NCBI GenBank assembly: GCA_947497895.1
Contig: CANMIL010000015.1
Span: 1-64,000 of the forward strand
Length of the DNA: 64,000 nucleotides
Source of the DNA: an uncultured Tenacibaculum sp.
GTDB taxonomy: Bacteria > Bacteroidota > Bacteroidia > Flavobacteriales > Flavobacteriaceae
Direction: 5' to 3'
Under the pieces are notes generated by a model. The model did no database searches, was not told the origin of the DNA, and saw only the letters and a list, made by a program, of their open reading frames with translations. Made by a program: the position numbers and the translations under genes. Shown piece after piece: positions 8,938-17,517 of the stretch (within the stretch, counting starts at the first letter, position 1; the number at the start of each line of letters is the position of its first letter).

Positions 8938-9735
8938 TTATTTCTTTACTTCAATATTCAATACCAAGCCTTCATTCGATCGGATATTAAATACGGTTTC
9001 ATCTTCAAAGATTAAATACTGTCCTTTTACCCCGACAAGTTTGCCTTCATAAGCCTCTTGCTTTACAATATTTAAACTTTTAGGTTTTGCCGGATACTTT
9101 TCAACAGGAAAACTGATATTGGTTTCTTTATTAGTTTCTATAAAATACTCCTTTGTTTCCTCAGGAATAAATGGTTTTAATTTATCCTTCCAATCGTTCA
9201 AATCAACATCTTCAATATCGTTTTTCAACATTTTTCTCCAATTGGTTTTATCAGCTACATGCTCTTTAAGTGCAACTTCGGTAATTCCCGCTAAGTACCT
9301 GTTTGGAACTTCTACAATTTCAACCGCCTCATGAGCTCCTTGGTCAATCCATCTCGTCGGAACTTGACTCTTTCTTGTCACCCCTACTTTCACATTACTT
9401 GAGTTTGCTAAATACACAATATGTGGTTGTAATTGCATTTCTTTTTCATACGCTAAATCTCTATCCTCTTCGTTTAAATGCGCCTTACTCAATTCAGGTC
9501 TTATAATCCAATCGGCAACCCTTGGAGATTCAAAAAAGCAACTTTTGCAAAACCCTTGACGATAAATCGGTTCCGTTGAACCACAATTTAAACATTCATA
9601 ACCAACGAAGCTCAATGATATTGTTTTATTAATCAATTGATTCACATGTAAAAAATCAGATTTCATGTCCAAATAATATTGTACAGAATCTAAATTTTCC
9701 GTTGCCATTTTTTTTAATACTCCTTGATATTGCAT
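8938..9735 (-). CDS. DUF2797 family zinc-ribbon protein
   Basis: This 265-residue protein matches the DUF2797 family, which has no established function. The start at MQYQGVLKKM is kept because this opening resembles the family N-terminus as I recall it. A four-cysteine zinc ribbon (Cys48, Cys51, Cys63, Cys66) is followed by a segment with VYLA, KVGVTR and RWIDQGA, which recalls a GIY-YIG-like fold. A nucleic-acid role is therefore possible but unproven. No signal peptide is present, so the protein is probably cytoplasmic. It is divergent from the GH3-like gene and convergent with fhs. Confidence 0.85.
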   Translation of the reverse strand: MQYQGVLKKMATENLDSVQYYLDMKSDFLHVNQLINKTISLSFVGYECLNCGSTEPIYRQGFCKSCFFESPRVADWIIRPELSKAHLNEEDRDLAYEKEMQLQPHIVYLANSSNVKVGVTRKSQVPTRWIDQGAHEAVEIVEVPNRYLAGITEVALKEHVADKTNWRKMLKNDIEDVDLNDWKDKLKPFIPEETKEYFIETNKETNISFPVEKYPAKPKSLNIVKQEAYEGKLVGVKGQYLIFEDETVFNIRSNEGLVLNIEVKK

Positions 9736-9848
9736 AACCTAAATTTTATTACTTTTAGCTGAAATTATTTTCCTTGTTTTAACCTAAACTGGAAAAAGCT
9801 GTTATTAGCGATAAACAGTAACAACAAACTACAAACTTAAAAAATATT

Positions 9849-11357
9849 ATGGCGTTTACGTTTATAAATTCAATCATTTCTTGGTTTTTAAAAAAACGAA
9901 AACATCAAGTTGAGCTCTTCTTAAAATATCCTATTGATGTTCAAAATGAAGTGTTGTTGAAATTATTAAATGCTGCAAAAAACACCGAATATGGTAAGTT
10001 ACATAAATTTTCATCGTTAAAATCATATACCGATTTTGCCACTAAGGTTCCTATTAGGAAGTATGAGAGTATTGAGCCTTTAATTGAACGTTGCAGAAAA
10101 GGAGAACAAAACATATTTTGGCCAACTCAAATCCGATGGTTTGCAAAGTCAAGCGGAACAACCAATGCAAAAAGTAAGTTTATTCCAGTAAGTGATGAAG
10201 CTATCGAAAACTGTCATTTCAAAGCTGGGAAAGACATGCTTTGCTTGTATATTAACAACAACGAAGATGCTCAGTTATTCACGGGTAAAGGACTTCGTTT
10301 AGGAGGAAGTTCAGCCGTTTATGAAGATAACAACTCTTATTTTGGAGATTTATCAGCCATTATAATTGAAAACATGCCTTTTTGGGCGGACTTTAGTTCT
10401 GCTCCTAAACAGGAAGTAGCTCTAATGGGAGAATGGGAAACCAAAATGGAAGCCATTATTGATGAAACCATCAATGAAAACATTACTAGTTTGGTAGGTG
10501 TTCCTTCTTGGATGTTGGTATTATTAAATAGAGTTTTGGAAAAAACTGGAAAGAATAATATTCTTGAAGTTTGGCCGAATTTAGAAGTGTATTTCCACGG
10601 AGGTGTAAACTTTAACCCATATCGTGAACAATACAAAAAACTGATTCCTAAAAAAGATTTCAAATACTACGAAACTTACAATGCCTCTGAAGGATTCTTC
10701 GGAATTCAAGATAGAAATGATTCCGATGAGCTTTTACTCATGCTAGATTATGGAATTTTTTATGAGTTTATTCCTATGGATGAATACGATGGAGAGAATT
10801 CAAAGGCAATTCCATTAGCTGAAGTTAAAGAAGAAACTAATTATGCCGTTGTAATAACTACAAACGGAGGTTTATGGCGTTATTTAATAGGCGACACCAT
10901 TAAATTTACCTCAACAGATCCTTATAGAATTAAAGTTACTGGACGAACCAAACATCATATCAACGTATTTGGTGAAGAGTTGATAATTGAAAATGCGGAA
11001 GAAGGTTTAAAGGCAGCCTGCATGAAAACCGACGCCACTGTTAAAGACTACACAGTAGGTCCTGTTTTTATGAATGGAAACGCTCAGGGGGCTCATGAAT
11101 GGATTATTGAATTCGACAAAGCTCCTGACAATCTTAATTTCTTTACCGAAATGCTGGATAATCATTTAAAAAGTTGTAATTCTGATTACGAAGCAAAACG
11201 TTATAACAACATGACTCTTGCTATGCCAAAAGTCCATCAAGCGCGAAATGGGTTGTTTTACGATTGGTTAAAAACAAAAGGGAAATTAGGTGGTCAACAC
11301 AAAGTTCCTCGTTTATCAAACAAGCGCGAGTTTATTGATGAACTTTTGAAATTATAG
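9849..11357 (+). CDS. GH3 family acyl-adenylate-forming protein
   Basis: This 502-residue protein resembles the GH3 (auxin-responsive) superfamily, whose plant members conjugate amino acids to acyl acids through an adenylate. Recognisable pieces are the phosphate-binding loop AKSSGTTNAKSKF (about residues 98-110), the ETYNASEGFFGIQ motif, the LWRYLIGD motif and the ASEGF acyl-adenylate signature. The bacterial substrate is unknown. No auxin-related genes lie nearby, so the plant function should not be transferred. There is no signal peptide. It appears to be transcribed alone. Confidence 0.85.
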   Translation: MAFTFINSIISWFLKKRKHQVELFLKYPIDVQNEVLLKLLNAAKNTEYGKLHKFSSLKSYTDFATKVPIRKYESIEPLIERCRKGEQNIFWPTQIRWFAKSSGTTNAKSKFIPVSDEAIENCHFKAGKDMLCLYINNNEDAQLFTGKGLRLGGSSAVYEDNNSYFGDLSAIIIENMPFWADFSSAPKQEVALMGEWETKMEAIIDETINENITSLVGVPSWMLVLLNRVLEKTGKNNILEVWPNLEVYFHGGVNFNPYREQYKKLIPKKDFKYYETYNASEGFFGIQDRNDSDELLLMLDYGIFYEFIPMDEYDGENSKAIPLAEVKEETNYAVVITTNGGLWRYLIGDTIKFTSTDPYRIKVTGRTKHHINVFGEELIIENAEEGLKAACMKTDATVKDYTVGPVFMNGNAQGAHEWIIEFDKAPDNLNFFTEMLDNHLKSCNSDYEAKRYNNMTLAMPKVHQARNGLFYDWLKTKGKLGGQHKVPRLSNKREFIDELLKL

Positions 11358-11415
11358 ATTGATACAGAATACTTCAGCGATAAATTGCATTTTACCAAAG
11401 TATTCTATGAGTTCT

Positions 11416-12198
11416 TTATTTCACATTAAGCCTTCTAATATCTAAATAGCCTACTACGCTAGTTATTAAAAAGAAAATAATACTGTACACAAGCACTGTT
11501 GGAATTCCAAAAATTTGTGGTCCGTTACTTCCTTGTAAAACAGAAAGAATATTATAGGCATAAGGAAAATAAATTGCTTCAGGTGCTCTTGATACAATTA
11601 AACCGATAATCACCATGATCATACCAACAGCCAAGGGAACAATAAAATTCTTAAATCGAAAGCTCAACCAAAACTGCAAGCCGACTATCCCTAGAGAAGC
11701 AATAAACGACATTCCAAGTATTTTTATAAACTTAAAATATTCGGGTTGAAACTCTAGAAAATTCAACTCAGGTCTCAACACTCCCAGCAAAGAACCAAAA
11801 ATTAAAATTGCTATAAAAAAGTAAATATACGTTGCGACTATTGAGCCAACAACTATCGACAACTTACTATAATAAACACTCCATTTGGGTATTGGTAATG
11901 CAAATAAATGTTTTATCCCTGTTGCCTTATGCTCAACTTGAATTATTAAACTAGTTATTAATACAATAAACATTGGCACTAAAAAAGGAATGGAATTACT
12001 GACTTGATCGTTCATAAACTTATTCCAGGGGTTTATTCCTTCTTCTGGAATTAACTTATCATATCTGAAGAAAAACACAAGAAAGAATAACAACGGAACC
12101 ATTATTCCACTTATAACCGATAGCCACATTGCAAAGGTGCCTTTTAACTTAATTAATTCATTTTTCGTATTCGAAAGGTAAAATGTAATTGCTGCCAT
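11416..12198 (-). CDS. ABC transporter permease (ABC-2 type)
   Basis: This 260-residue integral membrane protein has about six hydrophobic segments and is the membrane partner of the ATPase encoded 4 bp upstream. Size and layout resemble the BcrB/EcsB-like ABC-2 permeases linked to peptide or lantibiotic immunity in other bacteria. That specificity is only a guess from the ATPase type. No substrate-binding protein is present, which fits an exporter. Its position at the end of a two-gene operon supports a simple 1:1 transporter. Confidence 0.85.
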   Translation of the reverse strand: MAAITFYLSNTKNELIKLKGTFAMWLSVISGIMVPLLFFLVFFFRYDKLIPEEGINPWNKFMNDQVSNSIPFLVPMFIVLITSLIIQVEHKATGIKHLFALPIPKWSVYYSKLSIVVGSIVATYIYFFIAILIFGSLLGVLRPELNFLEFQPEYFKFIKILGMSFIASLGIVGLQFWLSFRFKNFIVPLAVGMIMVIIGLIVSRAPEAIYFPYAYNILSVLQGSNGPQIFGIPTVLVYSIIFFLITSVVGYLDIRRLNVK

Positions 12199-12202
12199 TG
12201 TA

Positions 12203-13120
12203 TTAATTTTCAGTTAGTGATAAAAAAAGGTCTTCCAAATTATTTTGAATGCGAACTTGAAATACTTGCACACTCTTTTCTCTGAGTGCATCAATAATTC
12301 GAGTTATCTCACTTTTACTTTCGACTTCAATTTGAATAAAATCATCTTCTTTAGATGTATTTTCTTTACTCAAATCATCCAAAACAACCATTGCTTCAAT
12401 AAACTTATCCACCTCTAATTCAACAACAATCTCCTTACTTTTTGACTCCTTTAGTGCTTTCACTGTATCTTGATACAACATCTTCCCATTTCGTATAATT
12501 CCAACATGAGTACATGTTTTTTCTATTTCACTTAACAAATGACTAGAGATAAATATCGTTGTTCCAAACTTTTCATTTAGCTCCTTTATCAGTTCTCTCA
12601 TTTCTATAATTCCCTTCGGATCTAAACCATTAGTCGGCTCATCTAGTATGATTAACTCAGGATTACTTAATAATGATATTGCCAATCCTAAACGTTGCTT
12701 CATTCCTAGCGAAAATGCTTTTACTTTTTTCTTTTTTGCATGAGTGAGTTTCACGATTTCTAATACCTCTTCAATTCTTTCATGAGAAACACTCCCTCTA
12801 TAATTTCCAGCTATCTTAAGGTTTTCAATAGCGTTTAAATGACCGTATAACGATGGGTTCTCGATAAGTGCTCCGGTTTTACTAAGACTCTTTATGCGAT
12901 TCTTGGTATTGAAAGATTCTCCAAATAACAATACTTCACCTGTTTTCTTTTTCAACAACCCCAGAATTAAACGAATTGTTGTGCTCTTTCCAGAGCCATT
13001 AGGCCCAAGAAACCCATAAACACTTCCCTTGGGTACCTTTAACGTTAAGTCCTCAATATCCGTTTTCCCTTTAGCATATGAGAAATTCAGATTTTGAGTC
13101 TCTATAATTAATTGACTCAT
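12203..13120 (-). CDS. ABC transporter ATP-binding protein
   Basis: This 305-residue ATPase powers the permease encoded just downstream. The Walker A motif is GPNGSGKST (39-47), the signature is SLGMKQ (137-142) and Walker B is LIILDEP (156-162). The sequence after about residue 215 is a C-terminal extension typical of BcrA/CcmA-like export ATPases. It is divergent from the surface operon that begins near 13.35 kb and is separated from that promoter by about 225 bp of AT-rich sequence. Confidence 0.92.
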   Translation of the reverse strand: MSQLIIETQNLNFSYAKGKTDIEDLTLKVPKGSVYGFLGPNGSGKSTTIRLILGLLKKKTGEVLLFGESFNTKNRIKSLSKTGALIENPSLYGHLNAIENLKIAGNYRGSVSHERIEEVLEIVKLTHAKKKKVKAFSLGMKQRLGLAISLLSNPELIILDEPTNGLDPKGIIEMRELIKELNEKFGTTIFISSHLLSEIEKTCTHVGIIRNGKMLYQDTVKALKESKSKEIVVELEVDKFIEAMVVLDDLSKENTSKEDDFIQIEVESKSEITRIIDALREKSVQVFQVRIQNNLEDLFLSLTEN

Positions 13121-13346
13121 ACTTTGGTTTTATTTAGTTCAATTACTTCGAAAACGAATCAACCAAAGTATTGTAACAAAAAGTAGGCTTTTTAACATTT
13201 AAAAACCCTGTTAAAATTTGAGCAAATATCAAAGTCTCTTGAAAAAATAAACCTAACAAACATTAGTATTTATCTAATTTTTTGACAAAAACGCAAATCA
13301 CAGGATTTGAGACGTGAAAAATGAAAAAAAATTAAGAAAATAAATA

Positions 13347-13376
13347 TTGCTCGTTTGTATAAAATAGATACTTTTG
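13347..13376 (+). promoter_or_regulatory. Promoter of the HmuY-like/pseudo-subtilase/SusC-like operon
   Basis: TTG (13347-13349), a 19-bp spacer and TACTTTTG (13369-13376) match the Bacteroidota consensus exactly. It lies 28 bp before the decayed ORF and about 375 bp before the first intact gene of the operon, giving a long leader if this is the only promoter. Confidence 0.65.
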
Positions 13377-13404
13377 TTCTTATTTTTATTAAATCTAAAT
13401 AAAT

Positions 13405-13724
13405 ATGAAGGTAATGTATTTTGACATACAATGTCTATTTACATCTGTTAATCTTACTTCTTGCGAGCAAGAACAGTATTATTCGGCACCAATATTTCCT
13501 TCAGCAAATATTCAAAAAAGTTTAGACAACAATAGTCCTGCCTCTTATCTAAATCAACTATACCTGAATCTTTACAGGAGATACAAAGCAAGACTAAAGA
13601 ACTTATTCTAAATCGTTAATAAATCTATGATTTAGAAAGTACTTCTATTGAAGCAAAACTTAAATACCCGAAAACTACAAACCAACAATCCTCTGCTTTA
13701 CCACATAAATTAACCACATGGTAA
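13405..13724 (+). pseudogene. Possible decayed small lipoprotein gene
   Basis: A 68-codon ORF (13405-13611) starts soon after a good promoter and carries a weak lipobox-like NLTSC, but it has no clear hydrophobic signal. From about 13548 another frame becomes more protein-like (PESLQEIQSKTKELILNR). It runs into two consecutive stops at 13617-13622 and then continues in frame to 13724. This pattern suggests one old gene broken by a frameshift and stops. I do not recognise the family, and chance in AT-rich DNA cannot be excluded. The region may now serve only as the leader of the operon. Confidence 0.3.
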
Positions 13725-13751
13725 GCAATTTTAATTATCAAAAGTAGAAAC

Positions 13752-14414
13752 ATGAAGCAACTAATTTGTGCCATTTTGTGCACCCTATTCCTAACATCTT
13801 GCAGTGAGCATGATAAGGTTATTCCGCCTGGCTTAGACGCCGAAAATGGTGAGAATGTTAAACTACAAACAAATACTCGAATTGAAAACTTAGATTATAA
13901 ATCAGGAACTGCGGTTACCTCATGGACTCATATCGCTTTTTTCAATTTCGAAAAAGGAATTTTAGTAAAAGAACCGGAAGGCGATAACTGGGATATTGGT
14001 TTCGGTCTTAGACAACTTTATATCAACGGAGGAATTTCTTCACCAGATGTTACCAGAGATGGAAATGGAAAAGGCGCTATTATCGACAGAAACTATAGTA
14101 CCATTTTAGCCAAACCTGATGTTACTCTTTTAAAAGGTGATGACGAAGAAAATGAAGACTGGGCATTAGGTGAAGGGCTAGGAACGCGTTCATGGTATGT
14201 TATTGTCAACGCGGCCATTTTTAAACCTATTAAAAACAGGTCTTTCTTCATTGAAACAGCCGATGGAAAACACTATGTGAAACTAAGAATTATTAGTCCG
14301 TACAAAGATATTTTTGATGGTTTTGACGACTTAGATTACAATACCGTAACTGGGTTCGGGCACTACACATTTGAATATCAAATCATCAACAAACAAGACA
14401 ACTTTAAACAATGA
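13752..14414 (+). CDS. HmuY-like lipoprotein
   Basis: HmuY of Porphyromonas gingivalis is a surface lipoprotein that captures haem for a TonB receptor. This 220-residue protein matches its general pattern. It has a lipoprotein signal (LFLTSC), a WTHIAFFNFEKG strand, the NWDIGFG motif with downstream Asn-Gly-Gly, and a C-terminal beta section (FFIETADGKHYVKL, then FGHYTFEYQI). The haem-ligand histidines of HmuY are not obviously conserved, so the ligand may differ. The acidic stretch CSEHD follows the lipid Cys. The gene overlaps the next by 4 bp (ATGA), indicating translational coupling with the pseudo-subtilase. Confidence 0.7.
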   Translation: MKQLICAILCTLFLTSCSEHDKVIPPGLDAENGENVKLQTNTRIENLDYKSGTAVTSWTHIAFFNFEKGILVKEPEGDNWDIGFGLRQLYINGGISSPDVTRDGNGKGAIIDRNYSTILAKPDVTLLKGDDEENEDWALGEGLGTRSWYVIVNAAIFKPIKNRSFFIETADGKHYVKLRIISPYKDIFDGFDDLDYNTVTGFGHYTFEYQIINKQDNFKQ

Positions 14415-15943
14415 TAAATAAACAACTAATCAATAAAACACTGTTCTTTATTGTTTTAGGGCTTCTTTTCTCAAATTGTAGAAACGATATAGATCAAGAG
14501 CTCTATGCCAAATATGACGATCAAATAACCCCAAGAACTTTAAAAACGGAGTTCTATTTAATACATTTTAAGGACAAAGGAGATCAACAAATTTCTGACG
14601 CCGAAAATTATTTCAGTCCTGAGGCAAAACTAAAACGTTCTCTTCACAATATTGAATACAACAGTTTAGACTTACCTGTTTCTAAGGAATATTTAAGACG
14701 CATTAAAGAAACGGTCGATGTAGATATTGAACTTACCACTAAATGGTTTAACGCAGCAGTTATTGCTACTGACAAAGTTTTTAAGGTAGAAGATTTAGCC
14801 GGACTTGATTTTATTGAACGAATTGAAACTTTTGGAGAGAATAAGGATTTAAGTGTTTATGAAAACAATGTTAACAGTATTAATAGACTGAACACCCTTA
14901 TGGCTCCTTTGAGTAATAATGCTCCTGTAATTGAAAATTTTGAAAATTTAAACTATGGGCATAATGAAGATTTTCTAACATTCCACAATAATTCATTGCT
15001 TTCTAAAGGTTTTTTTGGACAAGGAATTTCTATTGCAATTTTAGCTGATGGTTTTAATTTTGCTGACCACTCTGGAGCTAGTGGTGCTCTTGACGCAGTG
15101 CAAAAATCAGCACTTGCTCACATTGCCCATGAAAATCGTTTTATTGACACTTACCATATTCCTAAAAAAATCAATGAGGTAGATGCCGTAGCAAACGATG
15201 GTATTAAAGATTTGGAATATGCCGCTGCAATTGTAGAGGATCAATATATTGGAGCCGCTCCTCGCGCCAATTATGCGCTATATGTACCTGAAAGCACTTT
15301 ACATGAAGAACAAATTGATGAGCTTTTATGGGTTAAAACTCTTGAAAGAGCCGATAGTGTTGGAATACACATCATAAGCTCTAAACATACTTATGGTGGT
15401 AATTTTGATGATCCTAATGCAAACTATCAACCGGAAGAACTAGATGGAAAAGTAGCGTTTTCATCAAGAGCAGTTGATATTGCCTTCGAAAAAGACATGC
15501 TCGTAGTTAATCTTTTAACAGGATCAACTTGGGGTGAACCAACATTAATAGCTCCAAATGATGCTGAAAATATTATTTCTACTTACGGAGGAAGCTTTAG
15601 CTCTTGGACTAATAACTACCGAATGAACACAAGCGTTACCACTACCGCCGATGGTAGAACAAAGCCAGATGCTTTTGGGCTTGATCTTTACGTAAAAGAT
15701 ATTCGAGGAGATGCTAATTATTATTCGAGAACAGCAGGTATTTTATTAGCTTCCAACATCGCTTGTTTATGGTCTTCAACCCCCGAAAAAAGTGCTAAAG
15801 AAATACGTCAAATACTTATTGACTCTCAATTAGAAAACGGCACCTTATCAGAAGAGGCCAACTTCCAGCCTTTACCCAATATTAATCCAAGTGACAACAG
15901 TTTATATTTTAACATAAATAGAGCTTATGAACTCAGTAGATAA
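14411..15943 (+). CDS. Lipidated subtilisin-fold protein with lost catalytic residues (pseudo-S8)
   Basis: This 510-residue lipoprotein (lipobox LFSNC, Cys23) has the layout of Bacteroidota S8 proteases. A propeptide-like region (about 45-140) includes the DLPV and KWFNA motifs. The Asp block reads AILADGF (209-215) where active relatives read VLDAGF, so the Asp position is Ala212. The expected HGT block is NDGIKDLEYAA (262-272), without His. The oxyanion Asn region is NLLTGST. The Ser block GTSxSxP is replaced by YSRTAGI (438-444) before a conserved ACLW and IRQIL. Flanks such as IGAAPRANY, LERADS and DGRTKPD are intact. The protein is therefore probably a surface binding protein, not a protease. 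Confidence 0.82.
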   Translation: MINKQLINKTLFFIVLGLLFSNCRNDIDQELYAKYDDQITPRTLKTEFYLIHFKDKGDQQISDAENYFSPEAKLKRSLHNIEYNSLDLPVSKEYLRRIKETVDVDIELTTKWFNAAVIATDKVFKVEDLAGLDFIERIETFGENKDLSVYENNVNSINRLNTLMAPLSNNAPVIENFENLNYGHNEDFLTFHNNSLLSKGFFGQGISIAILADGFNFADHSGASGALDAVQKSALAHIAHENRFIDTYHIPKKINEVDAVANDGIKDLEYAAAIVEDQYIGAAPRANYALYVPESTLHEEQIDELLWVKTLERADSVGIHIISSKHTYGGNFDDPNANYQPEELDGKVAFSSRAVDIAFEKDMLVVNLLTGSTWGEPTLIAPNDAENIISTYGGSFSSWTNNYRMNTSVTTTADGRTKPDAFGLDLYVKDIRGDANYYSRTAGILLASNIACLWSSTPEKSAKEIRQILIDSQLENGTLSEEANFQPLPNINPSDNSLYFNINRAYELSR

Positions 15944-16628
15944 AATCATTAAATTCATTTTATTCACGATTTTATTGTCTTTCATATCATGCGTTGAAGA
16001 CAACGATTTCGCTGAATATGAAAGTGTAAATAATTTTCAAATTACATCGAGAGGTCGAATTAAATATTTCAGAGATTTAGATGGATTGTATCATTGGAAA
16101 TATAAATTCAATTACGACGATTTAGGAAGAACAACGGAAATCTATTTCGGTGGTGACAATACTTTCGATCATAAACTAAAAATAATGTTCCGTTTCTCTT
16201 ATCATGAAGACGATGCTAATAAGATGAAAGTTAAAGAGATTTATCGTTACAATGACAAAGGGAAGTTTGTTGACATTATTGAACCTGATTATACTTTAAT
16301 AGTGCCAGAGGAGGAAACTTTTCAAGCCACTCACCCTAATCAAACAAACTATATAAGAGAAATAGATGGTGGTGATGTTTTACTTCTTTGTCAAAATATG
16401 GAAACAGCTTGGGTAACTCCTAATCATTTTGGAGGATTAGACACTAAGATAGCCTTTAAGCAAGCACATAGATTGAACTTTAAAGAATTCATTCCTCATG
16501 ATTTCGTGAATGACTATTGGTCTCCAATGGCATATACTTACGACTTTAACGAAAAAGGACTTCCTACCGAAATTTACAGACCTGGCCCTTATTTCTTCAG
16601 TTGGGCAAAAATTGAATATTATGAATAA
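15927..16628 (+). CDS. Unknown lipoprotein of the pseudo-subtilase operon
   Basis: I do not recognise this 233-residue protein. The signal peptide ends in the lipobox LSFISC, followed by the acidic VEDNDF, consistent with surface export (inferred). The mature protein is rich in Tyr, Phe and Asp. Segments such as YDDLGRTTEIYF and YDFNEKGLPTEIYR resemble the strand-turn repeats of YD/RHS-like beta sheets. The start overlaps the pseudo-subtilase by 17 bp and the stop overlaps the next gene by 8 bp, so it is clearly within one operon. Confidence 0.75.
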   Translation: MNSVDKIIKFILFTILLSFISCVEDNDFAEYESVNNFQITSRGRIKYFRDLDGLYHWKYKFNYDDLGRTTEIYFGGDNTFDHKLKIMFRFSYHEDDANKMKVKEIYRYNDKGKFVDIIEPDYTLIVPEEETFQATHPNQTNYIREIDGGDVLLLCQNMETAWVTPNHFGGLDTKIAFKQAHRLNFKEFIPHDFVNDYWSPMAYTYDFNEKGLPTEIYRPGPYFFSWAKIEYYE

Positions 16629-17385
16629 ATATATAAAAACCTCAATCCTAATATTAATCTTAGTTATTACTTCGTGTGAAACTAATTTAGACTTGGAAAT
16701 TGGAAATAGAAAAGTTTTATCTGAAACTTTTAAACTTGTTTCTATCACCGATAAAAGTCAAAATATTATCGAGAAGTATTCATACAACTCACTAAATAAC
16801 TTAAGTAATATTACATTTCGATCAATTGATAATTTCAATTTGACTTATTCAAATGGTGTTTTAGACTTTATCAATACGATGAAGGTAGAGTTCGATAGGG
16901 ACAAGGTTATTTTACAAATTAGTGATACCTCAAGAAAAGTTCTAGAAAAAACAGGTAATACCTGGAGAATAAGTAAAGAAACTCTAGATGGAACAGAATA
17001 TATTACTGATGACTTTTTAGAGATTCGTTTTGATGAAAACAACAACATCAACAGTACTTTTCTTAACTCATACAACGGAACTAGTTTTTACTATTATGAT
17101 GCAATGATAAATCCCTATCAAAGTATACATGAAACATTAATAATATCTATGTTAAGCTACCCATTAAATATTATCGAAGAGAACATAGCCTTTATTGGAA
17201 GTACGAACAATGTTGTAAGATTTAGTAAAATGCCTAGAAACTCTCAAGACCAAAATTTGGTATCTGATCAGGCAAGTGTTAACGAAGTCATATATAATTA
17301 CACACATCCTAAGTTTGATGTTCCTGTTAAAAGAAACCTATTCCCTGACAGACATAAAATTATATTATTTAACTACAACGAATAA
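16621..17385 (+). CDS. Unknown lipoprotein, second of the pair
   Basis: The ATG at 16621, which overlaps the previous stop by 8 bp, is chosen because it starts a signal peptide (MNKYIKTSILI...) ending in lipobox VITSC. An upstream in-frame ATG at 16510 lies inside the preceding gene. The 254-residue product has no catalytic motif I can name. The segment YSYNSLNNLSNITF resembles the YD-like strand-turn pattern of its neighbour, so the two may be distant paralogues. It ends 132 bp before the SusC-like receptor. Confidence 0.72.
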   Translation: MNKYIKTSILILILVITSCETNLDLEIGNRKVLSETFKLVSITDKSQNIIEKYSYNSLNNLSNITFRSIDNFNLTYSNGVLDFINTMKVEFDRDKVILQISDTSRKVLEKTGNTWRISKETLDGTEYITDDFLEIRFDENNNINSTFLNSYNGTSFYYYDAMINPYQSIHETLIISMLSYPLNIIEENIAFIGSTNNVVRFSKMPRNSQDQNLVSDQASVNEVIYNYTHPKFDVPVKRNLFPDRHKIILFNYNE

Positions 17386-17517
17386 TTAAGGTCATAATAA
17401 CTAGGATTAATTGTTATTAACTACCAATAATTACAGCGCTTAACCCCTAAGAAACACAAAGATATAATTAATAAATATTCAAGGTTCAAACACATTGAGC
17501 CCAAGAATGCTATTATC

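Noticed and set aside
9849..11357. Auxin-conjugating enzyme
   Set aside because: The fold resembles GH3, but nothing in the sequence or context supports a plant hormone substrate.
14411..15943. Active S8 serine protease
   Set aside because: Asp, His, oxyanion Asn and Ser positions are all substituted in an alignment by eye.
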